This document shows, piece after piece, positions 28,661 through 39,900 of a stretch of DNA of 64,000 nucleotides. A model generated the notes under the pieces. It was not told the DNA's origin. It did no database searches and saw only the letters and a program-made list of their open reading frames with translations. The stretch comes from Scatophagus argus (lineage: Eukaryota; Chordata; Actinopteri; Scatophagidae), in assembly GCF_020382885.2 (NCBI RefSeq), contig NC_058506.1, forward strand, positions 6,758,001 to 6,822,000. Direction: 5' to 3'. Each line of letters opens with the position of its first letter. Within the stretch, counting starts at the first letter, position 1. The translations under genes and the position numbers were made by a program.

Positions 28661-30081
28661 AGTGTTTCATAGATGTTTCACCTTCATACACACACATACA
28701 CACATGTTGCATTCTCATGGCCATGATAACATGTCATCTACAGTCCATGCACACAAAATGGCAAAAATGTAGTGGGTAATTTTTGTAAAGAAATCTCACA
28801 GTCATTCACAAAAAGTACTTATTTAAAAAGCATGATGTTTGCAATATAGCATGCTTTTTTTTCTTCAAATCTTTAAGATGTGTTCACTATTTGGGATTTT
28901 TTTTTTCTTTCATTTTAATTTTCACTTTAAGGAACCAGAGCAAAGTGCATTGATCTGCCTCTTATCACTTATTCGCTCACAATGGCAACTTGATTCTTCA
29001 TAAATGTTTCCTAGAATCTGATGAGTTGGTCATGAGTCATGCTGTTGATTTCAGTTATTTAAAGACTGTCCCTTGTTGTTGTGCCATACAGTTCTGCCCA
29101 AGCTGCCAACACATGTTGTTCTGTTCAGGCAAAGTCATGGAGGAGACATCAAGATCGTCTCACTTCCCAACCTATCACAAAAGTGTCCTCTGGATAATGA
29201 GCTCTACACGCCTCTGTCCACTTCCCACATTATCCACTGCCTCCCTCCCTCACCCACAAGTCACCTCTGATCAACATTTTTCACGTTGCTAATCACTTAT
29301 GTCAGCTTCTGGTAATTATAGACGATTAATCATGCGTGATTCGCTGTCTCTCTCTCTCCGCCAGCATTGTGCTATATACTGTCTGAGCGAAAACGACAAA
29401 GGTGGAACAGCCTTTATTAAGCACGCAGCACCAGGGAGTGAACTCCCCATTGATAAGCAGCATGTTGCTGTGCTTTGGCTTACACTTCCTTAAGGCAAAT
29501 GATAAAGGCCAGGTGGAGATTAAATTACATTAATTTCTTCGCCAGAAGCCCTGACCCAGAATGACTTACAAGACAAGGAGGATGGAGTGATGAGCTGTAG
29601 TGAAACTTCTGCCAGGTACTGAAAAATGAATTAACCATCAGTGTCACAACACACTGTGGTCCTTACCTGCCACATGAAGTCAACAACCACAAACACACAC
29701 ACCAGGCTGCACTGACTGTAATTTAGTTGCTGTAATGTAAAATGTATACTGTATATAAAAGCATTTTGGTTTTTTTGGTTTTTAAAAAAAGCATTTCTAG
29801 TTTTCATCTGCCCCCACCCAAAATTGTGAACAGCTAAATTGACGGTTTTTAAAAAACAACAGGGTATACACACCCAGTCTGGCAAACATGGATATGCAAA
29901 CATTGTGTTATCAACATGCACAGTATCGGCCAGTCCATTACCAAGCATATTGTAACCTTGCCTGTGATACTGCAATGCTTTCGTTCTCTCTTCCGGTGCT
30001 GCCTACAACAGTCAGTGCTGGAGGCTGTGGAAAGTTCAGTTCTTAAGAAGCTCTGTGAGTGTGCTCCTACCTTTCGTGAAG

Positions 30082-33000
30082 ATGTGCTCCACACTGCACT
30101 TGTTGGTGCTTTTAAGTATAATAGGTAACTGCATTTCTGCTTCTTTTCATTCTCATTATTCTTTGTTTTGGGGATTTTTTTTTTTTTTTTTTATGTATAC
30201 GTTTGAGTTTCAGTGTGCGTTTAGTAGAGAATGCTTTCGTTCCTTGAAACCTTTTTAATCTGCTGTTCTGTAGGATGTGTTGAACTCATCACAGTCACGA
30301 CTCCGCTGAAATATGTGAATACTACAGTTGGTGGAAGTCTTCTACTCCAGTGTATGTTTGATACTACTGAGAAGACCACCAGCCTTACCATCCAGTGGGA
30401 TTTTGTTTCATCATCCTCCATGACGCCACAGCAGGTAGACATGCACACTGCTGGTCACTAATTGAAGCACTTCTGATGTGCTCACATCATGTCCCAAAGT
30501 GTGTATCATTATCAAGTGGGATTAATGGGTCCTCGAAATGGTAACATCAGGTCTAGGGACTTCTTTCATTAATGAGAGATTATAATTTTTCCAATTAAAT
30601 GTATTGAGTACAACAACTCTATTATCTCTAAACCTGACTTAAGTCCAGCAGCTCAAAGTTTCTGTTTAGTGATGACTTAAGCTTTTTTGAAGATGTAAGT
30701 CATTACATGTGTTTTTCAAATTTTCATCAACATGTGGCATGTTGTGATTTTAACTTAATTACTAAAGAGCATCATTCCAGTTGGATTTAAACTGCGTGGA
30801 ATCTAATCAAAGAGCTTCACATTTTGAAAGATATTCAAAGTTGCTTGTATTTTAAATCACTCACCAAAAAGTCAGCTTCATTACTAAGCTTCAACATTCA
30901 CCTAAAACACACATACTTTTTATCCGGCATGGCGCCCAACTGTTAGGAGACACGCCTTGCTGAGTCAACAAAGGCCATGATTGAGCACTCAGATAAATGC
31001 AGATTTAATGTAAAAAAAAAAAAACCCACCATTGTGAGTGTTATTACTGACTGTTATTACTAAGATTATTTTAAGTGAAATTAGAATGAATAAAGTTTAA
31101 TCACAAGTAATCAGGTTACCATCTAATTACCCTTAAAGCCATTCAGTTAGGTCATGGGGACAACTATTATGTATTAATTCAGTGACATGTGTATTGCCAC
31201 TTTCTAATGCTGTTTTAAATTGTATTTATTTGTTAAGTGATAAATCTCATATCTGGCAACGCTAAAATGCTTTGAAAGAATGGTATCTGGTGAATGGTGA
31301 ATCTGAGTATCATCTAGTATCTGCAGAATATTTAATACACTCACTAAACTATAGATTAATTTGTTGGGGCATCAGGGGCCCATTTCATTCTCTGGATAAT
31401 AACATGGCCCTCTTGATCAAACCAGCTTTATGAAGTTTTACTATGAAGTAACTCAAAAGTATACAAAAAAAAAAAAAAAAAAAAAAAAAGAAAAGTGAAA
31501 AATTTGTCTTTATTGTGTCAGATAGTCTAATGTGGCGCCATTTTCTTCCAGGTGTATTACTATCAGTCTGGAAGGGATGTCATTACAAAGTCTTACGAGG
31601 GCAGACTCCAGGCTCCCTCTTCTCCCGCCACGACCAGAAACGCCTCAATAATACTGAGCAACATGCAAACTTCGGATTCTGGCGTTTACACTTGTGAGGT
31701 TCATAACTTTCCTGATGTGAACGGACAGTCTCAGGTCAATATCATCGTGAATGTTCTCGGTAAGTTTACTGTACAAAATGTTTTTACTCGCTCTGATGTA
31801 AAGTTAAACACATGACATTAAAGAAAGGTGCACTGGTAAGGGAGGAGCTTAAAAAAAGTGCAAATGCAAAATGTAAAATTCGCTTTGAAAGAACAAAATA
31901 CTGTCATTAATAAATAACAACGCTGTAGGCGTGTACAGTGGGTGTGCAGGAGATTTCACATTACTACTACACCTGGGTCTGGGTGGAGTCTTAAACCGTA
32001 GGGTGCTGCTGCTGTTTGAAACAGCTACCAAGATGGAGGGAAAGGGAAAACAAAAGAACATGTAATCTGAACCTCATCCAGGAACTTCCACTATTATTCA
32101 TAATATTATGTATATCATATATCATTATATTATGTGACCACCTGAAAAGTTCTTGCTCTCAGATTTTGTTTTTGATTTGAAGATTTCACCCATAATGACA
32201 ATTCTCTTTTTGTTCTTTCTCTTGATGTTCTTCATGTGAAAGGGCTGTGTAGTCTTTTCCTTTCATGTGAATATTTTCAACATAAAATCCCTGTGTGAAA
32301 CGTATGTAAAAATTTTATAGAAGCAAGAGTACTTGGATTTTATTAGATATTTCAGTACTCTCTCCACATCTGAGGCTTGTGAGTGTTTGCTTCTATGATC
32401 AGTGTTGTAAAATTAACGCGTTTATTAAAACAGCGGCCCTGAACAGCATGTTTAGGGAATTACACTCAGTTTGAATCCTCTCATTCATTGAGTTGCCATG
32501 CAGGGACAACCTCGCAGGCCTCTTTATGCTCCTGAGTAGTTTCCATGGTTACTGCAGCAGTCTCCTCATTGTCAGAGTTGGAAATTAGAGTAGGACTGTG
32601 ACTGCATCCTTCTACTGCGTACAGACTACATATCAGTATCTGCTGCATGCCAAGTATATTTCTTGCATTTCAAAACCTCTGTTTATAGCAAAATGTTCGC
32701 AGGGTAGTTTCTACAAATTGGATGTGCTGTATGAATATATGCAACTATAACAAGTGTCAGAGCCTTATTACTGGTGTGTAGAATAATTAGACCGCACATG
32801 CCAAGTGACATCCTATTTGATTGACAATAAGTAAAAGATTTGTCATTTTAACTCAAAAGAGTCTTTGTTACACACAAATTCATACATGTTATCTTTTCTC
32901 TACTTTTATGTCACTTTTATGACCTGTTTTGAAAAAGTATTGATAGAGTTAGCAGGTAAAATAGTGAGTTAAGTTAGTGAAGTAGTGTTAATGTTATTGC

Positions 33001-34584
33001 AGTGGCAGCTCCTTCTTAACTCTGCACGCCACCAGCAGAGCGGGTGTCTTGCGACCATTCTGACGTGAAAAAATACTCAAAACTCAAAGTTCTTCATTGA
33101 AAACGATTTACTAAGAACATGTGGAAAAGATACAAAAAAACCATCAGTAATTATATTTCCATAGAAGAAGTCTTGGTTTTACGTGTCTTTATTAGTTCTC
33201 ATATGGTTGTGGTCAGTCAGAAAAATTGTATCACCTCCACACCTGCTACACCTAGTGGTTAAAGTATGCACTTCACAACGATGAACTAAATACTATTCTA
33301 ACAAACAAAGAATAATGTAAAAATAAACATACATTTCTCCACATGGCTCTTACAGTTATAATAATAATAACCTCCTTTTACAACAACAGTGTGAATCATA
33401 GCAATAATTCAGGTCCATCAAGGTGAACCCAAGGTCTGTGTTGCCTATAAACATATCTGTAAAGTGAAAATACAAAAATGTATGTTGTAATTGTTCAAGC
33501 AGTGCCAAAAACAGCACACACATAAAGATGATTATGATGATTACTAGTTTTTAAATTCAATTCATGTGAGCACAGTATAGTGCTTGAAATTTAAACTGAA
33601 CTCATATCAGACTGCTCCATAAGTAAGACACAAATTCTGTTCAAGAAAGCTGATCATGTGAGTCCAGACTTTTGCTGAGATGATGTGAAAAACACCATTG
33701 ATTCCTAACGATCGCACGTGTTGATTATGAAATCCAGCAGATTTAGTAGACTAAATATAAAGTCACTTGATGAACTCATTCGTTCTCCTTGTGGTCTGAC
33801 AGAGAAGCCCTCCACTCCTTATTGCTCCACCCACGGGGACATAGAATCGGGTCACCTGGTCACTTTGACCTGTCACAGCGAAAGTGGGAGCCCGACCCCG
33901 ACATACATCTGGACCAGACTGGATCAGACTAAGACAAGGAGGCCCATACTGGGGAGAGGTGAGCGCTGTATGTGTGTGTGTGTGTGTGTGTTTGTGATAT
34001 ACTTGTTAACATATGCGGCATTCATCCTTCCTGTGTGTACTTGTTTCCTCAGTGACCACAACTGGAATACTGGAAATCAGAAACATATCCCAGTTTGAGT
34101 TTGGGGAGTACCAGTGTAACGCTACAAACGCAGTGGGATTTTCAATTTGCAGTGTGGAGCTGAGTCCTGGTATGTTCACATGTGTGGTTCTCACGAATGA
34201 ACGCCAAAATGAAATACTGAAAAAGGCTTCATTCGCCAATGTAAAAATGTCTCTTTGTGTAGATGCGGCAGACGGAGTGATTGCAGGTGCAGTGATCGGC
34301 GCTTTGCTCGGCTGTGTCCTGGTCATCCTGGTCGTGTGGTTCATCGCTCATGCTGTGAAGAGACACAAATACAAAGCAGTGAAAGCAGCTGATGCCAACG
34401 AGATGACGTGAACATTTTAGGCTCTTATCACTGTTGTATTTTTTCATGTCATCTGTAATTTCAGTGTGTAACGTCAACTCTCTCTGTGTCCACTAGAAGG
34501 AGCTCTCCGCAGGCTCAGGAAGCCTCCGATAGCGTTCCCATGACAACCACAGGCAGCAATCTCCATGCTGAGCCACAAGCCTAA
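30082..34584 (+). CDS. vsig1: V-set and immunoglobulin domain-containing protein 1
   Basis: Single-pass membrane protein of the CTX/junctional Ig family, an adhesion-type surface protein. Exons: 30082-30124, 30274-30434, 31552-31759, 33803-33958, 34053-34169, 34263-34407, 34497-34584; 918 nt, 305 residues. Exon 1 encodes the signal peptide (MCSTLHLLVLLSII); residues 16-137 are a V-set domain (Cys41, Cys116, DSGVYTC) and 138-228 a C2-type domain (Cys161, Cys211) with the extra Cys145/Cys222 pair typical of the family. The transmembrane segment is about 234-258. The stretches TTTGIL, EYQC and GQSQVN line up with human VSIG1 as I remember it. The tail is only about 45 residues and lacks the acidic Glu/Pro-rich extension of the human protein. 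I chose the ATG at 30082 because its exon joins in phase; the ATG at 30231 would read through the next acceptor. The last donor (AC|GTGAAC) is weak. Confidence 0.9.
31465..31489. repeat. Poly(A) run of 25 in vsig1 intron 2
   Basis: A pure run of 25 A, about 60 bp before the second V-set exon. It could be the tail of an old retroposon on the plus strand, but nothing recognisable precedes it. The rest of this intron (30435-31551) and of intron 3 (31760-33802) shows no other feature. Confidence 0.6.
33971..33990 (+). repeat. (TG)10 inside the 94-bp vsig1 intron 4
   Basis: The repeat starts 12 nt after the donor GTGAGC of exon 4, in an intron of only 94 bp (33959-34052). UG repeats in RNA are known binding sites for TDP-43 and CELF proteins, so it could affect splicing of the neighbouring exons, both of which have lengths divisible by three. 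Confidence 0.75.
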
Positions 34585-34904
34585 AAAAAGGCCCATTGAG
34601 AACAGCTGGAGCAAACGTCACTGTTCTGAACAACAGGATGTCCAGGATGTTCAGTCTTCAACATACGTCACACTCAAATGCAATCAATGTGATGAAGCTC
34701 ATGTTCATGTTTGAAGTTTGTTGTGTATTTACTGAATCAGGAAAGTTGCTGTGCTTACCATCAGTTCAGCCTTTCTCATGTGATATGTTTTGTTTTTTTG
34801 TTTTTTTTCACAAATAATTTGCTTTAACGTAGACAAAATGTTTGTAGTGCTTTTGGTTTGTTTTACCTTTTCATACTCGTTGATGAGCCATGCATTTGGT
34901 ATAC

Positions 34905-34910
34905 AATAAA
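34905..34910 (+). terminator. vsig1 polyadenylation signal
   Basis: First AATAAA after the vsig1 stop codon, giving a 3'UTR of about 345 nt with cleavage expected near 34925-34940. T-rich sequence (TTTTGTCTTTTACAATG and a later T7) follows, as expected downstream of a cleavage site. Confidence 0.7.
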
Positions 34911-34939
34911 ACATTTAATGATTTTGTCTTTTACAATGA

Positions 34940-36240
34940 CCAACACTATTTTTTTAATACAGCAATTTACAATATTTTTAAAATAACAAGATATGATTAT
35001 GATAAAAGCCTACATTCAGATTGAATCTTTTAAAGGACAAAATATCTGAAGTATTACAACTACTACAGAAAACAGAATCATTTTTTTCAGTTAATGGATT
35101 TGGGCTCCCAGATCAATCTTAACTTTATCTTTGGTAACACAAACTGTCAAACAGCTATGGATGAACTGTTTTATGTAATAATGTTTGGAGACATCGATTA
35201 AATAAAACGTGTTTTCTGAGTTGCTGAGTCGTGTAGGTCCTGCAGTCCAAAATCACTGAGATCTTCATGAAGTTTTGTTATGTGAGTTTCTTAGATAATA
35301 TCCAATCTTATTTAAGGCTAAGCCACATGGCTTCCTCATCAGAGAAATAAAACTGCCCTATAGAGCACCGTACCTACAGGAGTCTTTGCATGTGTAGCAT
35401 CAGCAGACCCATCTTGTCTCCACATTAAATAGTTCTGTTCCGTATAAACCGTCCATTTAGGTTCTCACCAGGGGAGAAGCTGGTGAGGCTCTGTGTGAGC
35501 TGACAAGAAGACTGAAGTTCAGACTTCAGTGTTTGATCATTTTCTCCTAGAAGAACTTCTCAACATGAAAGATATCACTTTCATCCATCTCATCCATCAA
35601 GAGCAGACTCTTCAGATTATTCCACAGACTTACAGTTTGTTTGTTTTTTATTCTTCATTTATAAAAGTTTAGTAGGGCCATGGTGTCGACTTGAAAGATT
35701 TTATTCCAAGGGGTAAAAGAAATGCCAGGAATCACTTGGTCATAAGTCTGATCGCCAACTGCCACAGAAGAATTACCATCATTTGTACTACAGAGTCACA
35801 TCAATATTATTTATTTGCACATTATATAAAATCAAATGTTAAGCACCTCCGTCTTTGGCACAGCCATAAATTCATGATGATCTGGCCAGTGTGAAGAGGG
35901 CACAGAGACCTTCAATGTGTTTCCTTTACCTGAGCTGCGTGACATCTTTGTGGAGCCAGATGGGAGGCCTACTTGCACTGTTTTCATTTAAAATTAGTCT
36001 TAAACTGGTTTAAGACAGGTAGTTCATCAGTACAAGAAACAGTTAACCACAGACAGTACCAACATTGACTAAACACATTCTTTGGCTTCATATCAGTACA
36101 AAGGTGACTGAAAGTTTGCTTTAGTCTTCCTTAGTTCATTTACTACACTTGCTCAACGCCCTTTTAAACAGATAATCTCTTACTTATCAAAGGTCAAATA
36201 TGTTGTCAACCAGGATAGTTTTACCTTTCAGAGAGTGTTA
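34940..36240. other. Convergent spacer between vsig1 and tmlhe
   Basis: Both flanking genes end towards this stretch. I see no exon or RNA gene in it. A second AATAAA lies near 35201 on the plus strand, and a short inverted repeat ACTGAAG/CTTCAGT at about 35502-35521. Confidence 0.5.
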
Positions 36241-36245
36241 CATGA

Positions 36246-36593
36246 TTACATGAAAATTTTGTCTTTGACATAATTAGAAAACACATTCATTTCTTCAATA
36301 TCATTTAGCCTAACCCAACCTGAATGTTTCAGTTCACTGTCAAATTTGGCCACATCTTTCCATCTCTTACATAATTCCCAGTCAATGAATAACAAGTTAC
36401 GGTACGAAATTCCTGTAATAAAATTAAAAGTTTTAATGATTCTCTTTGGTTTACTGGAAAATACAAGCTGGATTTTACTTGATCCATTTATTCTAGTTGG
36501 TCCATTTATCATCTGAGAGAAACCACACACGCCTGTGATTTCTTTTAGTTTTTTTATTTGCTCAATTGACATTAAATCCCACAAAACAAGCAA
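36246..36593 (-). mobile_element. LINE remnant, part of the endonuclease region
   Basis: A 115-codon frame on the minus strand reads GFSQMINGPTRINGSSKIQ, then LVFSSKPKRIIKTFNFITG and a degenerate DHN-type stretch (SYRNLLFI). This is the pattern of the C-terminal part of the apurinic endonuclease domain of non-LTR retrotransposons (..Q.I..PTRI......LD.IF.N.P......). The expected aspartate-rich positions are replaced (IQLVFS, SYRN), so it is a decayed copy. No reverse transcriptase is next to it. The exact clade (L2, CR1 or other) cannot be set by eye. Confidence 0.7.
36553..36558 (-). terminator. Candidate tmlhe polyadenylation signal inside LINE
   Basis: TTTATT on the plus strand is AATAAA on the tmlhe strand. 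It is the first such hexamer after the stop codon, about 400 nt downstream, and lies within the LINE remnant at 36246-36593. Confidence 0.4.
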
Positions 36594-36953
36594 TGATGGC
36601 GATCAGTATATATGACAACTAATAGAAAAGACATTTGAGGTGACAGAGTTATAGCGCATGCCAGTCATTCTTTTTCTATCTGGAAACATGAAAGCTGTGA
36701 AAATATCCGTGTCTAGCAGGTTTTCAGACCAACGGTGCAGTACAAAGAAAAATAGTTCTGACATGAGGCTGCGGACAACAAGGTTTAAACTGTGAACTGT
36801 TTTTGCATTGACCTTATGGGGTATTGAGTTTGTGGGAAAAATAACTTAAAATTATTTTAGCGTGAGGCTGTAACAGAACAGAATGACTAAAATGTTAAGG
36901 GCTTTGAATACTAATCGATAAGGCACAGAAGTAAGGGGAAATTCATTTCAGGA

Positions 36954-39900
36954 TCAAGCCCGCAGGCCGAAGGAGCGTGCAGAGCTGAGGACATCATCTC
37001 TGGTCAGATAACATCCACAGAGCTGTCTCAGGCCGGTGAAAGACTCCCTCCCATGCATGACACGCCAGTTGTCTATGAAAATCACCTAATATAGACATGA
37101 GAGGGTATTAGGCTTAGATTACATTACATCTGGGTCCTTTGGTTAACTATTCAAATAACCCTAAAGCCGTAAATTTACATCTAGGCACAAAAACATCACT
37201 AAACAGAATTAGTGGCACACCCTTTAAGTACAGCTTACTCACTTTCCCTGGAGTCAGTTTCACCCACAGCTCGTTCTCTGGCCGCCTTAGTTCTGTTGTC
37301 AACTCTCGATGTGCCACGTACCATCGCTGAACAACGTCATGAGGGACTGTGTTTATCACTGATCGGTCGTAGTTGTTGTATCTGTTGAAAACAAGACAAA
37401 AGAGTCTCGTTGCTGATTTGAAATTCATTTCATTACACCTTCAAAGCTACAGAATATTCATATTATAACAGCAATAAATGTACTATTGCTCATTGAGGAA
37501 CTACGAAGCAGCCAAGTTCAACATACGTTGCGGAGCTTGATAGTGTGCAAAGCCACAGAATGTGTTTTCAGTCTTGAGTTGTCAAGACCACGAGATGTTG
37601 CGAGGTAATGATGATTTACAGTTGCTATAAATGTGCATAAAATGATGGATAAGATGCACTAGATGAAAACAGTGCAAAACGTAGAAATGAAGCTAATTAG
37701 ACAGAACCAGAAGAGAAACGGTGAACATGTGAATACAACGTCTCAGGAATCACTACTGCAGTAAGACAACGATCAAACTGAAAGTGACGTACCGGATCAG
37801 GTAGATTTCATTGTTCCAAGGATAGACGTTGAGCACAGGGCCGATGCCTATCATGTGGTTTCGATGGGTGTCAGTGTTTTCAAGGTACTCGTGCTTGATG
37901 GGCACACGGGCGAGCTGCTCAAAGTTTTCAGGAGACTGCTCACGTACTTTTTCAGCAGCGTAGAAACCATCCACAAGTAACGTTCTGCCCCCAGCTCCCT
38001 CATGTTTGAGACAGTGGAAAACTTGGATTCTACAAGAACAATCAATATGTTTTTTTTTAATTACTGCATGATTTGCTAGAAAAAATATTCATATTTTCTA
38101 GGGCTACATTTAAGATATATAAAAATTAAAACTCAATAAAATGAAAAATATTGACACAAAAGTCTGTGGATTCTCCTTTCATTCCCACTACACTGGGGCT
38201 ACTTTGGAATCTCATTTCAGTCCACCTCTCCAGCACCTACCCACATGGTTCCTGAAAGTATGAGGTGTCAGTGTGACGGTCCAGACCCACTTGGCTGTAA
38301 GCAGTGTCTCCTCTGGAAAAATCTGCAGTTAAAGACCACATTCCTCCATAAGTAGTCTTCCTAGTAGATCAGTAACACACAAAACAGAATTGGATTAGCA
38401 TTGAGTGAACAGGGCTGAAAAACTTATTTACGCCTGTGAATGTCATTGGCAGGAGACAGAGTTTCACTGTAGCACATGCCAAAAAGGCCAGTAAACACTT
38501 AGTACCTGATGAGACTGACCCTCTGGCTAACTGCCTCTGTGGCCTCAACTGTCGCTGGGACATCTTCTACAAAAGCAATCCCATACAGCAGATAGTTTTG
38601 AAGAAACTTCTTTAATTCATCGTCACTGCTCATAAACGTGTCCCATTTGGCAGACGGTACATTTGCATTTTTATAGATGTCTGAATTCCAAAGGATGCGT
38701 GGCTGGACGGAGCTCTGCTTCTTTCTTTCATAGCTGTTCTCAGCCAGCCAGCTAAGGCTGTACTTGGACACCTGACCGCCTGGCCCTGGGACACAGAAAC
38801 AGAAAACACTGTTATTAGGGACAATTAGTGTGGACAATTGCACTATATACCATGCATGACCTAACATTTGATTTGAAAGATCCAAGCATACTTGGTAACT
38901 GGCACTGGGGAAAAATGCTAACATTATTTCCTTACACACTGTTAAATGCTAGCAATGCACATCTAAAATGAAGACGGACAAAGCTGGTCAAAGTGGAGGA
39001 CTGCTCCAAAGCCACCGACACAATCAGACATACTTGGGTTGCACACTATGTTGGATGCGTGTATACCACGCTTTCCATTAGTGAGTCCCAGATCCTGTGG
39101 GTTACGGATCGTGCAATGTGTCTCTCAAACGCACACATCATATGTTGTGTGAGAGAGACAGAGTTTAGATCTTCATGAAGAGATACTTGTTTTGTTGCTT
39201 CTGAACAATGAAGTACACTGTTTGGAACAATCTGTCTGCTTATTTGGCTCAGTATGTTCCCGCCACTGTGTGTAGGGGAGAAAGTGGAAAGAGAAAGAAG
39301 TGCTGTGCTGCATCAGCACCTCGGGAAGGGCTGCAGCACTTAGTCCTGTCATTGTCTCAGTCCTCGGTCCTGACAATTGTGCCATCATAATGCATAAAAA
39401 TTGACAGTTTGCAGGTGATGGGCATCACTACTGTCCATGGTTCTAAAATGGAGCGGAGGAGAAAATAAGACAGACAGAACATCAGTTTTGCCCTTTTTTT
39501 TGCTTTTACAGCTGCACAATGACAAATTCTGGCTGTTTGAGACAAATACACACAAATGTTTCCACAGTGAAAGGAAAATAGTTGCTTGGCTTTCTGAAAA
39601 TACAAGAGCAATTTGAATTATATTGAGAAGAAAGACAGTGGTTTAGTTTCTTTCCAGGCTGCAAAATACCGACAGTTTGAGTAGGGAGAGCTAAGCTTAT
39701 TTCAACATCAAATATGTTTTATAAATAAGTAATTAAATTCTACTTGATGAAAATTGATCACAAGTCCATTTTATAAAAGGGGCCCCAGTGTTGATAAATA
39801 CAGTGTTCACCCACAGACTCAGCTGACCTTCCACTAACAGGAGGAGGCACAAGTAGTACAAGCAAATATATTTCTTTGTTTAATTTGTTTTTTATGTGCC

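Larger units (their letters stand above)
17561..30081. other. Intergenic stretch between gabrb4 and vsig1
   Basis: About 12.5 kb in which I find no exon with a recognisable protein family on either strand. It holds poly(A) runs of 22 (19920-19941) and 25 (25967-25991), a possible teleost repeat piece near 18810-18870 (CCTTGAGCAAGGTACTTACC), a possible one near 23255-23410 (GGTTAGGTTTAGACACAAA) and the repeats listed separately. The open frames present are under 110 codons, low in complexity or without a homologue that I know. Confidence 0.6.

Noticed and set aside
30231..30461. ATG at 30231 as the vsig1 start, read straight into the first Ig exon
   Set aside because: The frame runs through a good acceptor (CTGTTCTGTAG at 30263-30273) and has Glu within the would-be signal peptide. 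The small exon at 30082-30124 gives a far better signal peptide and joins in phase.
36246..36593. Intact host gene of 115 residues
   Set aside because: The pattern is that of a LINE endonuclease segment with changed key positions, lacking the rest of the element.
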